In this document: positions 18,519 to 27,573 of the stretch, in pieces | Numbering within the stretch: position 1 is the first letter of the stretch | Layout: the number at the start of each line of letters is the position of its first letter | Assembly (NCBI GenBank): GCA_045593405.1 | Contig: JAZNWN010000002.1 | Coordinates: forward strand, 1-39,890 | From: UMGS1933 sp045593405 | GTDB taxonomy: Bacteria > Bacillota > Clostridia > TANB77 > CAG-508 | Direction: 5' to 3' | DNA: 39,890 nt | Notes under the pieces: generated by a model | What the model was told of the DNA's origin: nothing | The model's database searches: none | Seen by the model: only the letters and a program-made list of their open reading frames with translations | Position numbers and translations under genes: made by a program

Positions 18519-19424
18519 ATGAAATATATATTTATAATAAATGCTAAAGCTGGAAGAGGTAAGTATAAACAGATTTTGCCTAATATTGAAAAAGCATGTA
18601 AAAAAAGAAATTTAAAATATGAAATAAGATATATAACAGAAGAGTTAGATGCGGCACAAATTGCAATGGAATATAAGGAAGAAAGTAATGTTATATATGC
18701 AGTAGGAGGAGATGGAACCTTAACTAGGACTTTGCCAGGAGTTATAGGTACGAATAATAAAATAGGAGTAATACCTGCAGGCTCTGGAAATGATTCTTTT
18801 AGAACAATTAAAAATCTTCCAGAAGGTGAAACAAAAATAGATATAGGCAAAATTAATGATGTTTATTTTATAAACACAGCATGTACAGGGATAGATGCAG
18901 AAGTTGGAAATAATTTAGAAATATTAAAGAAAACTAAAATTCCTACTAGTCAGCTTTATAATGCCAGTATTGTATATACATTTGTAAATTATAAATTTAA
19001 AAAAATAAAATTTAGAACAAAGGCAAAAAACTTTGAAGCAAAATACACTATACTTAGCATATGTAATGGTGGTTTTTATGGTGGTGGATTTAATATTGCA
19101 CCAAAAGCTCAACTAACAGATGGCTTATTAGATATATATTATGCAGAGGAAATGAGCAAACTAAAAATGATACCATTATTATTAAAACTAAAAAAAGGTA
19201 AGCATGAAGGAAAAAGAAGGGTACATAAGTTTAGAAGTAATCATATAGAATTAGAATTAGAGCAAAAAATAATTTTTAATATTGATGGAGAAAAACTAGA
19301 AGGACAAAAATTTATAATAGACTTATTACCAAGAGCATTAACCGTATATAATAATTCAACTTTAATTGAAGAGATTTTAGGTGAAAAAGTAGGAAAAGAA
19401 CAATGCGCCGAGGCACATAATTAA
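18519..19424 (+). CDS. Diacylglycerol kinase-family lipid kinase (YegS/DgkB type)
   Basis: 301 residues. It phosphorylates a lipid hydroxyl (diacylglycerol or related) with ATP at the membrane. Seen: NAKAGRGK near the start, the nucleotide motif AVGGDGTLTRTLPG (about 64-77), IPAGSGNDSFRT, a C-terminal lobe with GGGFNIAPKAQLTDGLLDI and IDGEKLEGQKF. These match DAGK catalytic and accessory domains. No membrane helix. The start ATG 18519 follows AAAGGCAGG. A strong terminator follows. Confidence 0.94.
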   Translation: MKYIFIINAKAGRGKYKQILPNIEKACKKRNLKYEIRYITEELDAAQIAMEYKEESNVIYAVGGDGTLTRTLPGVIGTNNKIGVIPAGSGNDSFRTIKNLPEGETKIDIGKINDVYFINTACTGIDAEVGNNLEILKKTKIPTSQLYNASIVYTFVNYKFKKIKFRTKAKNFEAKYTILSICNGGFYGGGFNIAPKAQLTDGLLDIYYAEEMSKLKMIPLLLKLKKGKHEGKRRVHKFRSNHIELELEQKIIFNIDGEKLEGQKFIIDLLPRALTVYNNSTLIEEILGEKVGKEQCAEAHN

Positions 19425-19449
19425 CCCAGCCCTTTGTTCTAAAAATTTC

Positions 19450-19486
19450 ACAGCCGGTTACTTAATTGTAATCGGCTGTTTTTTAT
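19450..19486 (+). terminator. Rho-independent terminator of the lipid kinase gene
   Basis: ACAGCCGGTTAC / GTAATCGGCTGT, 12-bp stem with one mismatch, followed by TTTTTT. Confidence 0.92.
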
Positions 19487-19504
19487 TTTATGACAGAAAT
19501 CAAC

Positions 19505-19533
19505 TTGTCTCAAATGGGCTAACATGATATAAT
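19505..19533 (+). promoter_or_regulatory. Promoter of the rRNA methyltransferase gene
   Basis: TTGTCT, 17 nt, TATAAT with TGA before the -10; the ATG follows 24 nt later. Confidence 0.65.
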
Positions 19534-19556
19534 AATTGGCAAGTAGGAGATAAAAA

Positions 19557-20462
19557 ATGGATAAAATACCAGAGTTTTTAATTAATATGTTAGAAGAACA
19601 ATACGGAAAAGTTTTAGCTCAAGAAATTATAGAAGGATTCACTGCAAAAAGGAAAGTGACTTTTAGAGTAAATACATTAAAAACAACAAGCAAAAACATA
19701 GAAAACATACTAGAAAATGTAGGAATAGAAACAAGTAAAATCTTTTGGAGTGAGGATGCATACATAGTAGAAAATGCAACTGAAAAAGAACTTAAAGAAT
19801 TAGATATATATGAAAAAGGCGAAATATATTTGCAAAGTTTATCTTCAATGCTTCCGCCAATAATATTAGACCCAAAAGAAAATCTAGATATATTAGATAT
19901 GGCAGCAGCGCCAGGTGGAAAAACAACCCAAATAGCATCAATAACTAGCAATAAAGCACATATTACTGCATGTGAAATGAACAAAATACGTGCGGAAAAA
20001 TTAAAATATAATATAAAAAAACAGGGCGCATCATCTGTATATGTAATGGAAACAGATAGTAGAAGAATAAGTGATTATTTTTTATTTGACCAAATACTAC
20101 TAGATAGCCCTTGTAGTGGAAGCGGAACTTTAAATTCAGAAGACATCAATGTAGAAAAATACTTTACACCAAAATTGATAAGTAAGTGTACAAAAACACA
20201 ATTTGAATTATTAAAAAAAGCGATAAAGATATTAAAACCAGGAAAAGATATGGTATATTCAACATGTTCAATACTAGAGTGTGAAAATGAAGAAATTGTA
20301 AATAAAATATTAAGAAGTAATCAATGCGAAATAGTTCCAATAGAATTTACAGGAATGGAAGAAATTCCACTTCTTCCAACTAAAATAAAAGGAACAATAT
20401 GTGTAAAACCAAATGAGTTATATGAAGGGTTTTATGTAGCAAAAATTAGAAAGATAAAATAA
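19557..20462 (+). CDS. RsmB/RsmF-type (NOL1/NOP2/Sun) RNA m5C methyltransferase
   Basis: 301 residues. It would transfer methyl from SAM to cytosine-5 in rRNA or tRNA. Motifs in order: RVNTLKTT near the N-terminus, YLQSLSSMLPPIILDP, the SAM site LDMAAAPGGKTTQIA (about 111-125), the DSPCSGSGTLN motif IV cysteine and the STCSI motif VI catalytic cysteine. It lacks the N-terminal NusB-like domain of RsmB and the long RsmF tail, so it is nearer the short archaeal/Firmicute type. Internal arginine CGT (NKIRAEKL) is conserved. Followed by small palindromes and mnmA. Confidence 0.93.
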   Translation: MDKIPEFLINMLEEQYGKVLAQEIIEGFTAKRKVTFRVNTLKTTSKNIENILENVGIETSKIFWSEDAYIVENATEKELKELDIYEKGEIYLQSLSSMLPPIILDPKENLDILDMAAAPGGKTTQIASITSNKAHITACEMNKIRAEKLKYNIKKQGASSVYVMETDSRRISDYFLFDQILLDSPCSGSGTLNSEDINVEKYFTPKLISKCTKTQFELLKKAIKILKPGKDMVYSTCSILECENEEIVNKILRSNQCEIVPIEFTGMEEIPLLPTKIKGTICVKPNELYEGFYVAKIRKIK

Positions 20463-20539
20463 ATGTAGGGATGCATGAATGCGTCAGAAAGAGAACAAAT
20501 ATATTTTTAAATATGTAGTGGCGATTTTAATCGCCCGTT
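20463..20539. repeat. Two short palindromic repeats between methyltransferase and mnmA
   Basis: TGTAGGGATGCATGAATGCGTC (20463-20484) and GTAGTGGCGATTTTAATCGCCC (20515-20536). The second is the 13837 unit with one base changed. No coding. Confidence 0.65.
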
Positions 20540-20576
20540 CTTCAAATAATTTACTAAAAAAAATAGGAGTGATTAA

Positions 20577-21626
20577 ATGAATAAGGTTCTGTTAGGAATG
20601 AGCGGAGGCGTGGATAGTAGTGTAGCAGCAATATTATTGCAAGAGGCGGGCTATGAAGTAGTTGGTGCAATGATGAAGCTGTGGGATGATGGTAAATGTG
20701 GTAATGAAAAATCTGAGCAAGATGCAAAAAATGTCTGTGATACATTAGGAATTACTCTCCATATAATAGATTTAAAACAGGAATTTAATGAATGTGTTAT
20801 TCAAAACTTTATTGAAGAGTATAAAGTATGTAGAACACCAAATCCTTGTATAGAATGTAATAAATACTTAAAATTTGGACTAATGTTTGAAAAAGCAAAA
20901 GAACTAGGATGTGACTACATAGCAACAGGGCACTATGCAAAAATAGAATATAGTGAAGAATACAAACAACATATACTAAAGAAATCAAATGCAGGAAGTA
21001 AAGACCAAAGTTATGTATTGTATAATCTACCAAAGGAGATGGCAGATAAGGTAATATTTCCATTAGGGGATTTCGAAAATAAAGAGCAAATAAGAAAAAT
21101 TGCTAAGAAGTATAATCTGCCAGTGGCTAAAAAACCAGATAGTGAAGATATATGCTTTATACCAGATGGAGATTATAAGAAGTTTTTAGAAGCAAATTCT
21201 GTTCTAAAATCGAAAAATGGTAATATAGTAAATATTGAAGGCAAAATTCTAGGAAAACATGAAGGTCTATATAAATACACAATAGGACAAAGGAAAGGTC
21301 TTGGAATTGCAAATCCAGTTCCACTATTTGTTAAAGGGTTTAACCCACAAAAAAATGAATTAATAGTTGGAGAAGAAAATGAAATATTTTCAAAAGAAGC
21401 TATAGCAAATGAAATAAATTTAATCTTAGTAGATGAAATAACAAGCCCAATAAAAGTAAAAGCAAAAATAAGATATGCGGCAAAAGAAGCTGATTGCACA
21501 ATTTATCCAATGAAAAATGGGAGAATAAAAATTATATTTGATGAACCTCAAAGAGCAATAACACCAGGGCAATCAATAGTGTTTTATATAGACGATGTTG
21601 TACTAGGAGGAGGAAAAATATTATGA
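20577..21626 (+). CDS. mnmA: tRNA-specific 2-thiouridylase MnmA
   Basis: 349 residues. It activates U34 of Lys, Glu and Gln tRNAs with ATP and inserts sulfur. The PP-loop GMSGGVDSSVAAILL is at 7-22; the first catalytic cysteine lies in CRTPNPCIECN and the second in DICFIPDGDY; ATGHYAK and GQRKGLGI are family motifs. The end VLGGGKIL is the usual C-terminus. Its TGA overlaps the ATG of the deaminase remnant (ATGA). ATG preceded by GGAGTG. Confidence 0.97.
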   Translation: MNKVLLGMSGGVDSSVAAILLQEAGYEVVGAMMKLWDDGKCGNEKSEQDAKNVCDTLGITLHIIDLKQEFNECVIQNFIEEYKVCRTPNPCIECNKYLKFGLMFEKAKELGCDYIATGHYAKIEYSEEYKQHILKKSNAGSKDQSYVLYNLPKEMADKVIFPLGDFENKEQIRKIAKKYNLPVAKKPDSEDICFIPDGDYKKFLEANSVLKSKNGNIVNIEGKILGKHEGLYKYTIGQRKGLGIANPVPLFVKGFNPQKNELIVGEENEIFSKEAIANEINLILVDEITSPIKVKAKIRYAAKEADCTIYPMKNGRIKIIFDEPQRAITPGQSIVFYIDDVVLGGGKIL

Positions 21627-21874
21627 ATGAATTTATTAAAACATCATGTGAACCATGCCCAATGTGCTTATCTGCAATAATATGGTCAAATATAAAAGAG
21701 GTATACTATGGTTGTACAAAAAAAGATGCAGCAGAGATTGGTTTTAGAGATGAAATAATTTATGATTTCATAAAAGGAAAGAATAAAGAGTTAATAACAC
21801 TAAAACAAATGGATAGAGAAGAGTGCATAAAAGTATTTGAGGAATACAAGAAAAATGAAGGAGTAATTTACTAG
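21623..21874 (+). pseudogene. Guanine/cytidine-deaminase family remnant with internal deletion
   Basis: 83 residues. After MNEFIK it goes straight to TSCEPCPMCLSAIIWSNI, then VYYGCTKKDAAEIGFRDE, the C-terminal half of a guanine-deaminase-like zinc enzyme. The N-terminal half, which supplies the HAE zinc ligand and catalytic Glu, is missing, leaving only PCxxC. The likely history is an in-frame deletion of about 60-70 codons after codon 6, since the ATG still overlaps the mnmA stop by ATGA. It could still be translated through coupling but should not be an active deaminase. Confidence 0.8.
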
Positions 21875-21974
21875 AATTAGCATATATTGGTAAAATTTTT
21901 AAAAAATCTTGCATTATTTTTTATAGTGTTGTAAAATATAATTATATTGTTAAAAAAGAAGGAAGTGATGTTAA

Positions 21975-22145
21975 ATGAAAGTTTACGATAAAGAGATGTA
22001 TAATAAACAAGAAAGCCTTAGAACAACTGTTGTAATCATACTTGTTTTTTTAATTGGTTTTGTAGCAGGCTACTTGGCAAGTTCATTTAGCAGCTCTAAT
22101 GAAGTAATAGAAAATAGAACCACAAAAATAACCGAATTAAAATAA
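21975..22145 (+). CDS. Small single-pass membrane protein, 56 residues
   Basis: ATG 21975 follows GAAGGAAG at good distance, and TAA is at 22143. The N-terminus is charged (VYDKEMYNKQESLR), then one hydrophobic segment (about 18-37: VVIILVFLIGFVAGYLA), then a Ser/Asn-rich tail. Its stop is in the following terminator hairpin. Ribosome site, codon use and terminator support it as a real gene. Family unknown. Confidence 0.7.
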   Translation: MKVYDKEMYNKQESLRTTVVIILVFLIGFVAGYLASSFSSSNEVIENRTTKITELK

Positions 22146-22158
22146 TTCGGTTGTTTTT
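22130..22158. terminator. Terminator between the small membrane protein and the radical SAM gene
   Basis: AACCGAATT / AATTCGGTT stem followed by TGTTTTT; overlaps the last codons of the 56-residue gene, and may serve the convergent gene too. Confidence 0.85.
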
Positions 22159-22160
22159 AA

Positions 22161-23057
22161 CTATTTAAAATCTGGAACATATTCTTCTTCGTGTTCTCCA
22201 AGTTCTTGAAAATAACCATTATGGATATCTAGCTTAGCTAGATATTCTTTTATTTCTTCGAACTCTTCGTTAGATAATTTTCTATTTAAGTCTTCGATAT
22301 CATTTGCTTTATATGTAGGAAAATATTGAGCCATTAAACTTACATAAATATCTTTAGGCATATTTTCTTTTATCCAAAATAATATTTTTTTGGAATTATC
22401 AATGTGATTTGGTAAAACTAAATGCCTAATAATTATACCTTTTTTAATCAATCCTTTTTCATCAAATTCCGGAAGACCTACTTGAAAATACATTTCTAAA
22501 ATTGCTTTTGATGCATTTTTAAAATAATTATTAATACCAGAATATTTTTTAGCTAATTCATCATCAAAATATTTTAAATCCGGTAAGTAAACATCAATAT
22601 AGCCATTTAAGAGTTTGATGGTTTCAACATTTTCATATCCATTTGAATTATATATAATTGGAATTTGTAGACCGCTTTTCTTTGCTTTTTTTATTGCTTC
22701 TATTATTTGAGGAACATACATTGTAGGTGTTACTAAATTTATATTTTCAGCACCTTTTTTTTGTTGTTCTAAAAATATATTTGCAAGCTCATCTATAGAT
22801 ATTTCATGTCCTAATCCTAATTGACTAATTTTATAATTTTGGCAAAAAACACAGTGCAAATTACAATTAGAAAAAAACACAGTGCCAGAACCATTTTTCC
22901 CACTAATACAAGGTTCCTCAAAATAATGTAGTGAAGCTAAAGCTATTTTTACATTATTAGTACTTCTACAACGACCAATTTTTCCAATATTTCTATTTAC
23001 TTTGCACATATGTGGACACAATGTACATAAAGACAACTCTGCGTTCATATTAATCAC
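22161..23057 (-). CDS. PflX-like radical SAM protein
   Basis: 298 residues. The Cys-rich start LCTLCPHMCKVNRN and GRCRS is followed by the radical SAM motif CNLHCVFCQN (CxxxCxxC) and barrel segments YNSNGYENVETI, DVYLPDLKYFDDELA and IIRHLVLPNH. This matches the PflX/COG1313 group related to pyruvate formate-lyase activases. The target glycyl radical or other substrate is unknown; no glycyl radical enzyme is in the window. Start at 23057 has a nearby second Met at codon 4. Confidence 0.9.
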   Translation of the reverse strand: MINMNAELSLCTLCPHMCKVNRNIGKIGRCRSTNNVKIALASLHYFEEPCISGKNGSGTVFFSNCNLHCVFCQNYKISQLGLGHEISIDELANIFLEQQKKGAENINLVTPTMYVPQIIEAIKKAKKSGLQIPIIYNSNGYENVETIKLLNGYIDVYLPDLKYFDDELAKKYSGINNYFKNASKAILEMYFQVGLPEFDEKGLIKKGIIIRHLVLPNHIDNSKKILFWIKENMPKDIYVSLMAQYFPTYKANDIEDLNRKLSNEEFEEIKEYLAKLDIHNGYFQELGEHEEEYVPDFK

Positions 23058-23068
23058 CCAAACTGGTA

Positions 23069-23250
23069 TTTGGAATTTAGTATTTTGTATTTAGGAAATC
23101 TATGTAGGGGGTTAACTTTCTCGACGACACGAATATATAAAAAAATATATTACAAAATGTATTGAGAATACCAGTTTCTATAATAGAATTATGATTTAAT
23201 ATTATAAAATTATATTTCTAAATACCAAATACAAAAAACCAAATACTAAA
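23069..23250. repeat. A/T-rich inverted repeat region
   Basis: In the gap between the radical SAM and MscS genes, TATTTGGAATTTAGTATTTTGTATTTAGG (23069-23097, in two parts) reappears inverted near 23219-23250 (AAATACCAAATAC, CCAAATACTAAATA). A GTAGGGGG unit is at 23103. Similar CCAAATACAAAA stretches end the family A element, so this may be a decayed relative. Confidence 0.45.
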
Positions 23251-23253
23251 TAT

Positions 23254-24285
23254 CTATTTTTTCAAATAAATTGTTTTAGAATCATATGCAAGTGCTATAT
23301 TTGTTTTTTGAACTAAATCTAAAATACTAAAGTTCATTTCTTCTTTAAATTTTAAGAAATCACTGTAATTTACAATATCTGTGTAAAATGAGATTTTTAC
23401 ATTAATACCATTATTAGAAACAGTATGGAAAAATACTCGTATGTTATTTTTTAAAATGTGTTCATGAGAATTTAATAATAACATTAATTTTTCTTTAAAA
23501 TCTGCTACTTTTTCTAACGTAGTTGAAAGCTCAAAGGTTAATAATAAACTATAAAATCTAGAATCTTTTCTACTATAATTTATAATATAGTTTTCTGCAA
23601 TTTGGTTATTTGGAACAACTATTACGTCATTTGCAATATCTCTAATCCTAGTAGTTCTAAAAGTTATATCTTCCACAGTTCCTTCGTAATTATTAACTGT
23701 TATATAATCTCCAATATTAAAAGGCTTATCAAGAAGAATGCAAAGTCCTCCTAGTAAACTTTTAGCTAAATCTTGTGCTGCAAGTGCAATTACAACACTT
23801 GATATTCCTAATCCAGTAACTAACCCCCCTAAGTCATAACCAAGCTCACTAATAATTATAAAACCTGCAAAAATATAAACTAAAGCTTTTAGTACTTTAC
23901 TTGTAAAATTAACTAGAGCTTCATTATTTTTAAAATTTAGTTTGTTTTTTATCTTATAAAAGCTTTCTGAATTAGTATCAAAAATATTAGCAAAGCCTTT
24001 TGTAATTAATATAATTGTGCATATTTTAAAAACCTTTATTATAATTAATTTGATATTAGCTGGGATGTTAAAAAGTAATGTACAAATGTAAATTCCTAAT
24101 ATAATAACAAAAGCTTTAAGAGGTTTATAAAAAGCGTGTTTCTTAATTTTATTTTTATCCTTCACTTTCAAATGAAACATCTTAATTAAAATATATGCTA
24201 CAACTGAACCAATAATTTTTGAAAATAAAATAATAAGAAAACAAGTAATAAGTTTTATAATAAATTCAGTATTTAAAAAATTCAT
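23254..24285 (-). CDS. MscS-family small mechanosensitive channel
   Basis: 343 residues from the ATG at 24285, which follows GGAGATG; the frame is open further upstream only through the tRNA gene, so that extension is rejected. Several membrane helices lie in the first 180 residues, and the pore helix GLGISSVVIALAAQDLAKSLLGG is typical. The beta domain has KPFNIGDYITVNNYEGTVEDITFRTTRIRD and VVVPNNQIAENYIINYSR. It relieves osmotic pressure. Confidence 0.95.
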   Translation of the reverse strand: MNFLNTEFIIKLITCFLIILFSKIIGSVVAYILIKMFHLKVKDKNKIKKHAFYKPLKAFVIILGIYICTLLFNIPANIKLIIIKVFKICTIILITKGFANIFDTNSESFYKIKNKLNFKNNEALVNFTSKVLKALVYIFAGFIIISELGYDLGGLVTGLGISSVVIALAAQDLAKSLLGGLCILLDKPFNIGDYITVNNYEGTVEDITFRTTRIRDIANDVIVVPNNQIAENYIINYSRKDSRFYSLLLTFELSTTLEKVADFKEKLMLLLNSHEHILKNNIRVFFHTVSNNGINVKISFYTDIVNYSDFLKFKEEMNFSILDLVQKTNIALAYDSKTIYLKK

Positions 24286-24311
24286 ATAATCATCTCCGAA
24301 AATAGATAATA

Positions 24312-24342
24312 TAAAAGGAACTTTGGTAAATACAAAGTTCCT
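24312..24342 (-). terminator. Terminator of tRNA-Arg(UCU)
   Basis: On the minus strand AGGAACTTTG, loop, CAAAGTTCCT, followed by TTTTAT. It lies immediately downstream of the tRNA 3' end and before the mscS-like gene. Confidence 0.85.
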
Positions 24343-24343
24343 C

Positions 24344-24420
<77 letters not shown>

Positions 24421-24592
24421 ATGTGAAAATCACGAACAATATAATAACATAAAATTTGAATATAGTCAACCAAAATTTGAAAAATTTTAGATTTTATTTA
24501 GTAAGGATCCTGTAATTAGAAATACAGATAAAATGTAGGGGGAGAAGGTTAGACCTTTGTCCGCAAAAAAATAGAAAAGACCGTTTAATCAT

Positions 24593-25636
24593 TTATTTTC
24601 TATGTGGAAAGCACAAAGTTGCAATTTGTAGTAATCCTAAATATCCCAGTAAAGGATATAAAAAATTTAAAAGTTTACTAAAGCCGATATTACTAAAAGC
24701 TACAGATAAAGTACAAATTAGAATAGAATATATAAAATATTGCTTTTTATTTTTAGAAACATTATTTAAAAAACTGTAGCCTTCAGAAATTGTAGTAGTA
24801 AATATGGCAATTAAAATAACTAAGCCATATAAATATTTAAAAATAACTCCGAATTTATTTGCAATATAAACTATAGGAATATCGATATTACTTATTTCTT
24901 GAATGTTAAAAATTAAAATTATATAAATTACAGAAGATAGAATTATCATAATAAATAAAGTGACTGCAACAATATGTTGTACTTGCTTTTTATTTGAAAT
25001 TAGATTTTGTAAATTTATTATTATAGGTATTAATACAATAGAATTATAACTTGCATATAAAATACTTTTTAAAAGCCATGAAGAACTAGAATATATAGGT
25101 AAAGTGTTAAATTTAAATAAAAATACTTTTTCTTTAAATCCAAGCAAAATTATAAGAAAAATTAAGATAGGAATAAGATAAGTATTTATTTTTACAATAC
25201 CATCTATATTTTTGAAAAATGTAAAAAAGGCAAGGACTACAATTAATACAGCACCAAAAATAGCAGGGATATTAAATTCCTGATAAAAATATGCACCAAA
25301 GCCAGAAACCATAACAATAAAAGAAATAAGTAAAAACATATTCATAATATTATTAATTGTATAATTTAATATTCTATTTGTTCCAACTAGGTGTGAGATA
25401 AAATCGCTATAACTTTTAATATTATTATTTATAACTATTTTAAAAGTCAAATAAATAACTAGTCCTATAATTCCATTAGAAATAAGTATTCCCCACAAAC
25501 CATTAATACCATAAATACAAAAAAATGTATATATTTCTTTACCAGAAGCAAATCCAGCACCAATAATTGTTCCAATAATAACAAAACAAATTTTAAAAAT
25601 ATTTTTAATAAAAACCACCAATATAAGTATATTCAA
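24593..25636 (-). CDS. YkvI-like APC-superfamily membrane transporter
   Basis: 347 residues with about ten hydrophobic segments. The N-terminal IGTIIGAGFASGKEIYTFF is the YkvI/branched-chain-like signature. The substrate is unknown. The ATG at 25636 has no ribosome site; GGTGG lies 5 nt before an ATT at 25609 (reading I-K-N-I-F-K), so translation may start there at a non-AUG codon. Both starts share the frame. Divergent from the DUF5711 gene. Confidence 0.85.
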   Translation of the reverse strand: MNILILVVFIKNIFKICFVIIGTIIGAGFASGKEIYTFFCIYGINGLWGILISNGIIGLVIYLTFKIVINNNIKSYSDFISHLVGTNRILNYTINNIMNMFLLISFIVMVSGFGAYFYQEFNIPAIFGAVLIVVLAFFTFFKNIDGIVKINTYLIPILIFLIILLGFKEKVFLFKFNTLPIYSSSSWLLKSILYASYNSIVLIPIIINLQNLISNKKQVQHIVAVTLFIMIILSSVIYIILIFNIQEISNIDIPIVYIANKFGVIFKYLYGLVILIAIFTTTISEGYSFLNNVSKNKKQYFIYSILICTLSVAFSNIGFSKLLNFLYPLLGYLGLLQIATLCFPHRK

Positions 25637-25684
25637 ATAAAAAATTTACATACCAAACATTTTATAAAAAAATACTTATTTACC

Positions 25685-25713
25685 TTGAAAAAAAAATGGA
25701 TTATTGATATAAA
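25685..25713 (+). promoter_or_regulatory. Promoter of the DUF5711-cvpA unit
   Basis: TTGAAA, 17 nt, TATAAA with TGA before the -10, about 17 nt before the chosen ATG. Confidence 0.55.
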
Positions 25714-25730
25714 TATTAAAGGTGAATTAT

Positions 25731-26876
25731 ATGAAAAAAAGTTATGATAGTAGAACATTAAACAGAAATAAAATAATAAAATTAATTATTGCTATTTTAG
25801 TAATTCTTTTAATAGTTATAATGGGAATAATTTATGAAAACAACACTGCTGTAAGAACTTTTTTAGATAAATATGTTTTCCTAAAAGAAAAGCATGAAAA
25901 TAATTTACCTAAAATTCAAATTAATTCTACTGAAGATTTAAATATTTATGCCTATAAAGGTAATATACTAATTTTAAAGAATAATTTATTAACAGCTTAT
26001 AATTTAAATGGAAATGAAGAATACACACTAGATATTGAAATTTCAAATCCAATATTTAAATCTGAAGGAGATTACCTATGTGTTGCGGAGAAAAATGGTA
26101 AGAAAATATATGTTATTTCAGATAGAAATATTATATGGCAAAAAGAGATAGAAGCAAATATTTCAGATATAGCAATAAATTCAAATGGATATTTAGCAGT
26201 ATCTGCAACTGGTACTCTATATAAAACAATAATACAAACTTTTAATAATAAAGGGGAAGAGCAATTTACAACATATTTATCTTTTACATATGTAGTAGAT
26301 ATGAGTATTTCACCAGATAATAAAAATTTAGCAATAGCAGAGGCTAACTTTTCAGGTATTTTAATACAATCAAATATAAAGATAATATCAATAGAAAAAG
26401 CAAAAAAAGGAGAAAGTGAATCAATAATATATTCAGATTCAAATACACAGGGAGATTTAATAGTAAATATAAAATATCAAGAAAAAGATGAACTTACTTG
26501 TGTTTATGATAATCATGTAGAAGTAATTAAAGATGGGGTTAAGTCAACTATTTTAAACTTTGAAGAACAAGAGACATTATTTATAGATTTAAATAACAAA
26601 ATTGTAAGAATACTAAAAACAAATTCTCAGATATTTTTACAAATTACTAATACAAATTCAGAAAGTACAAAAGAATATGAAATTTCTGAGCCAAAAGGAA
26701 TTTGGGCGTGTGAAAATGTAATAGCAATAAATTTAGGAAGTGAAGTCTTATTTTATAGCAATTCAGGATGGCTAATAAAAAAATATTATGCAAGTCAAGA
26801 AATTAATAAAGTGGTTTTATCAAACAATTTAGCAGGAATTGTTTATAATGATAAAATTGAACTTGTTTCACTATAG
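25731..26876 (+). CDS. DUF5711-family membrane-anchored beta-propeller-like protein
   Basis: 381 residues from the ATG at 25731, preceded by AAAGGTG; a GTG at 25722 is less well placed. One membrane segment (about 17-36) is followed by a long extracellular region made of repeated beta strands with turns such as IAYAYKGNIL-like and VSPDNKNLAIAEANFSG (propeller blades). It matches the clostridial DUF5711 arrangement and is followed 10 bp later by cvpA. Function unknown; its location suggests a surface role. Confidence 0.85.
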   Translation: MKKSYDSRTLNRNKIIKLIIAILVILLIVIMGIIYENNTAVRTFLDKYVFLKEKHENNLPKIQINSTEDLNIYAYKGNILILKNNLLTAYNLNGNEEYTLDIEISNPIFKSEGDYLCVAEKNGKKIYVISDRNIIWQKEIEANISDIAINSNGYLAVSATGTLYKTIIQTFNNKGEEQFTTYLSFTYVVDMSISPDNKNLAIAEANFSGILIQSNIKIISIEKAKKGESESIIYSDSNTQGDLIVNIKYQEKDELTCVYDNHVEVIKDGVKSTILNFEEQETLFIDLNNKIVRILKTNSQIFLQITNTNSESTKEYEISEPKGIWACENVIAINLGSEVLFYSNSGWLIKKYYASQEINKVVLSNNLAGIVYNDKIELVSL

Positions 26877-26886
26877 GAGGTAAAAT

Positions 26887-27487
26887 ATGGTATTAGATTT
26901 ATTTATTGTTTTAATAATTTTGCTTTTTACATTTATAGGATATAAGAGAGGTCTGGTAAAAACAGCAATAAATATATTATCATTTTTTATAGCTTTAATT
27001 ATATCAATAATGCTATATAAAACCGTAGGAAATATAGTTATAAATAACACAAAAGTAGATGAAACAATAGAGGGGGCAATAAGTTCTAAAATTTTAAGTG
27101 AAGATTACGAAGAAAAGTTCCAAATGCTTCCAGAAAGCTTAATAGAAACAGGTGAAAAAACTGTAAATAATATAGCAAAATCATTATCACAAAAAATAAT
27201 ATATATTGCAAGTTTTATAATTTTATTTATTGCTTTAAAAATAGCATTAATCTTTGCAAAGTTTTTAGCAGGTATTATAACAAAAATTCCTGTAATAAAG
27301 CAGTTTGATAAATTACGGTGGAATAATATATGGATTAGTAAAAGGTGTTTTAGTAGTTACAGTGTTTTTTGCAATAGTATTGCTTGCATCACCAATGCTT
27401 GACCAAAAATATGTTAATACAATAAATGATTCCACAATTGGGTCAATGCTTTATAATCATAATTTGTTAATTGGTTTGATTAAGTAA
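26887..27487 (+). CDS. cvpA: CvpA-family membrane protein, needs one +1 shift at CGG
   Basis: With one +1 shift the gene gives 199 residues, normal for CvpA (four membrane helices). The first part runs LFIVLIILLFTFIGYKRGLVKT through IITKIPVIKQFDKL; zero frame then meets CGG at 27316-27318 and ends 28 codons later at 27402. Skipping C27316 gives KL-GGIIYGLVKGVLVVTVFF, the conserved Gly-Gly/YGLxxG segment of CvpA, followed by the last helix and a C-terminal tail to TAA 27485-27487. 601 nt minus one is a multiple of three. RBS AGGAGG. Role: linked in other bacteria to membrane and surface homeostasis. Without recoding it is truncated. Confidence 0.88.
27316..27319 (+). other. Recoding site CGGT (cvpA)
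   Basis: TTA CGG TGG in the 26887 frame (429 nt from the start). Skipping the C gives TTA GGT GGA ATA ATA TAT, KLGGIIYG, the conserved CvpA segment. Confidence 0.87.
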
Positions 27488-27510
27488 TATTTTATCTAAA
27501 ATCTTTGTTA

Positions 27511-27538
27511 AAAAAGGTTGAATTATCAACCTTTTTTT
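27511..27538 (+). terminator. Terminator of the DUF5711-cvpA unit
   Basis: AAAAGGTTGA ATTA TCAACCTTTT then T-run; the A-run before it may also help on the other strand. Confidence 0.85.
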
Positions 27539-27573
27539 GTTATACTAGGTAAGTATAATGGAGGGGGACAATA

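Noticed and set aside
13837..20539. CRISPR array formed by the GTAGGGGCG units
   Set aside because: Units are palindromic, unevenly spaced over kilobases and separated by genes, with no cas genes.
23101..23130. Regulatory site in GTAGGGGGTTAACTTTC
   Set aside because: It resembles the dispersed GTAGGGG units and lacks a clear stem or promoter context.
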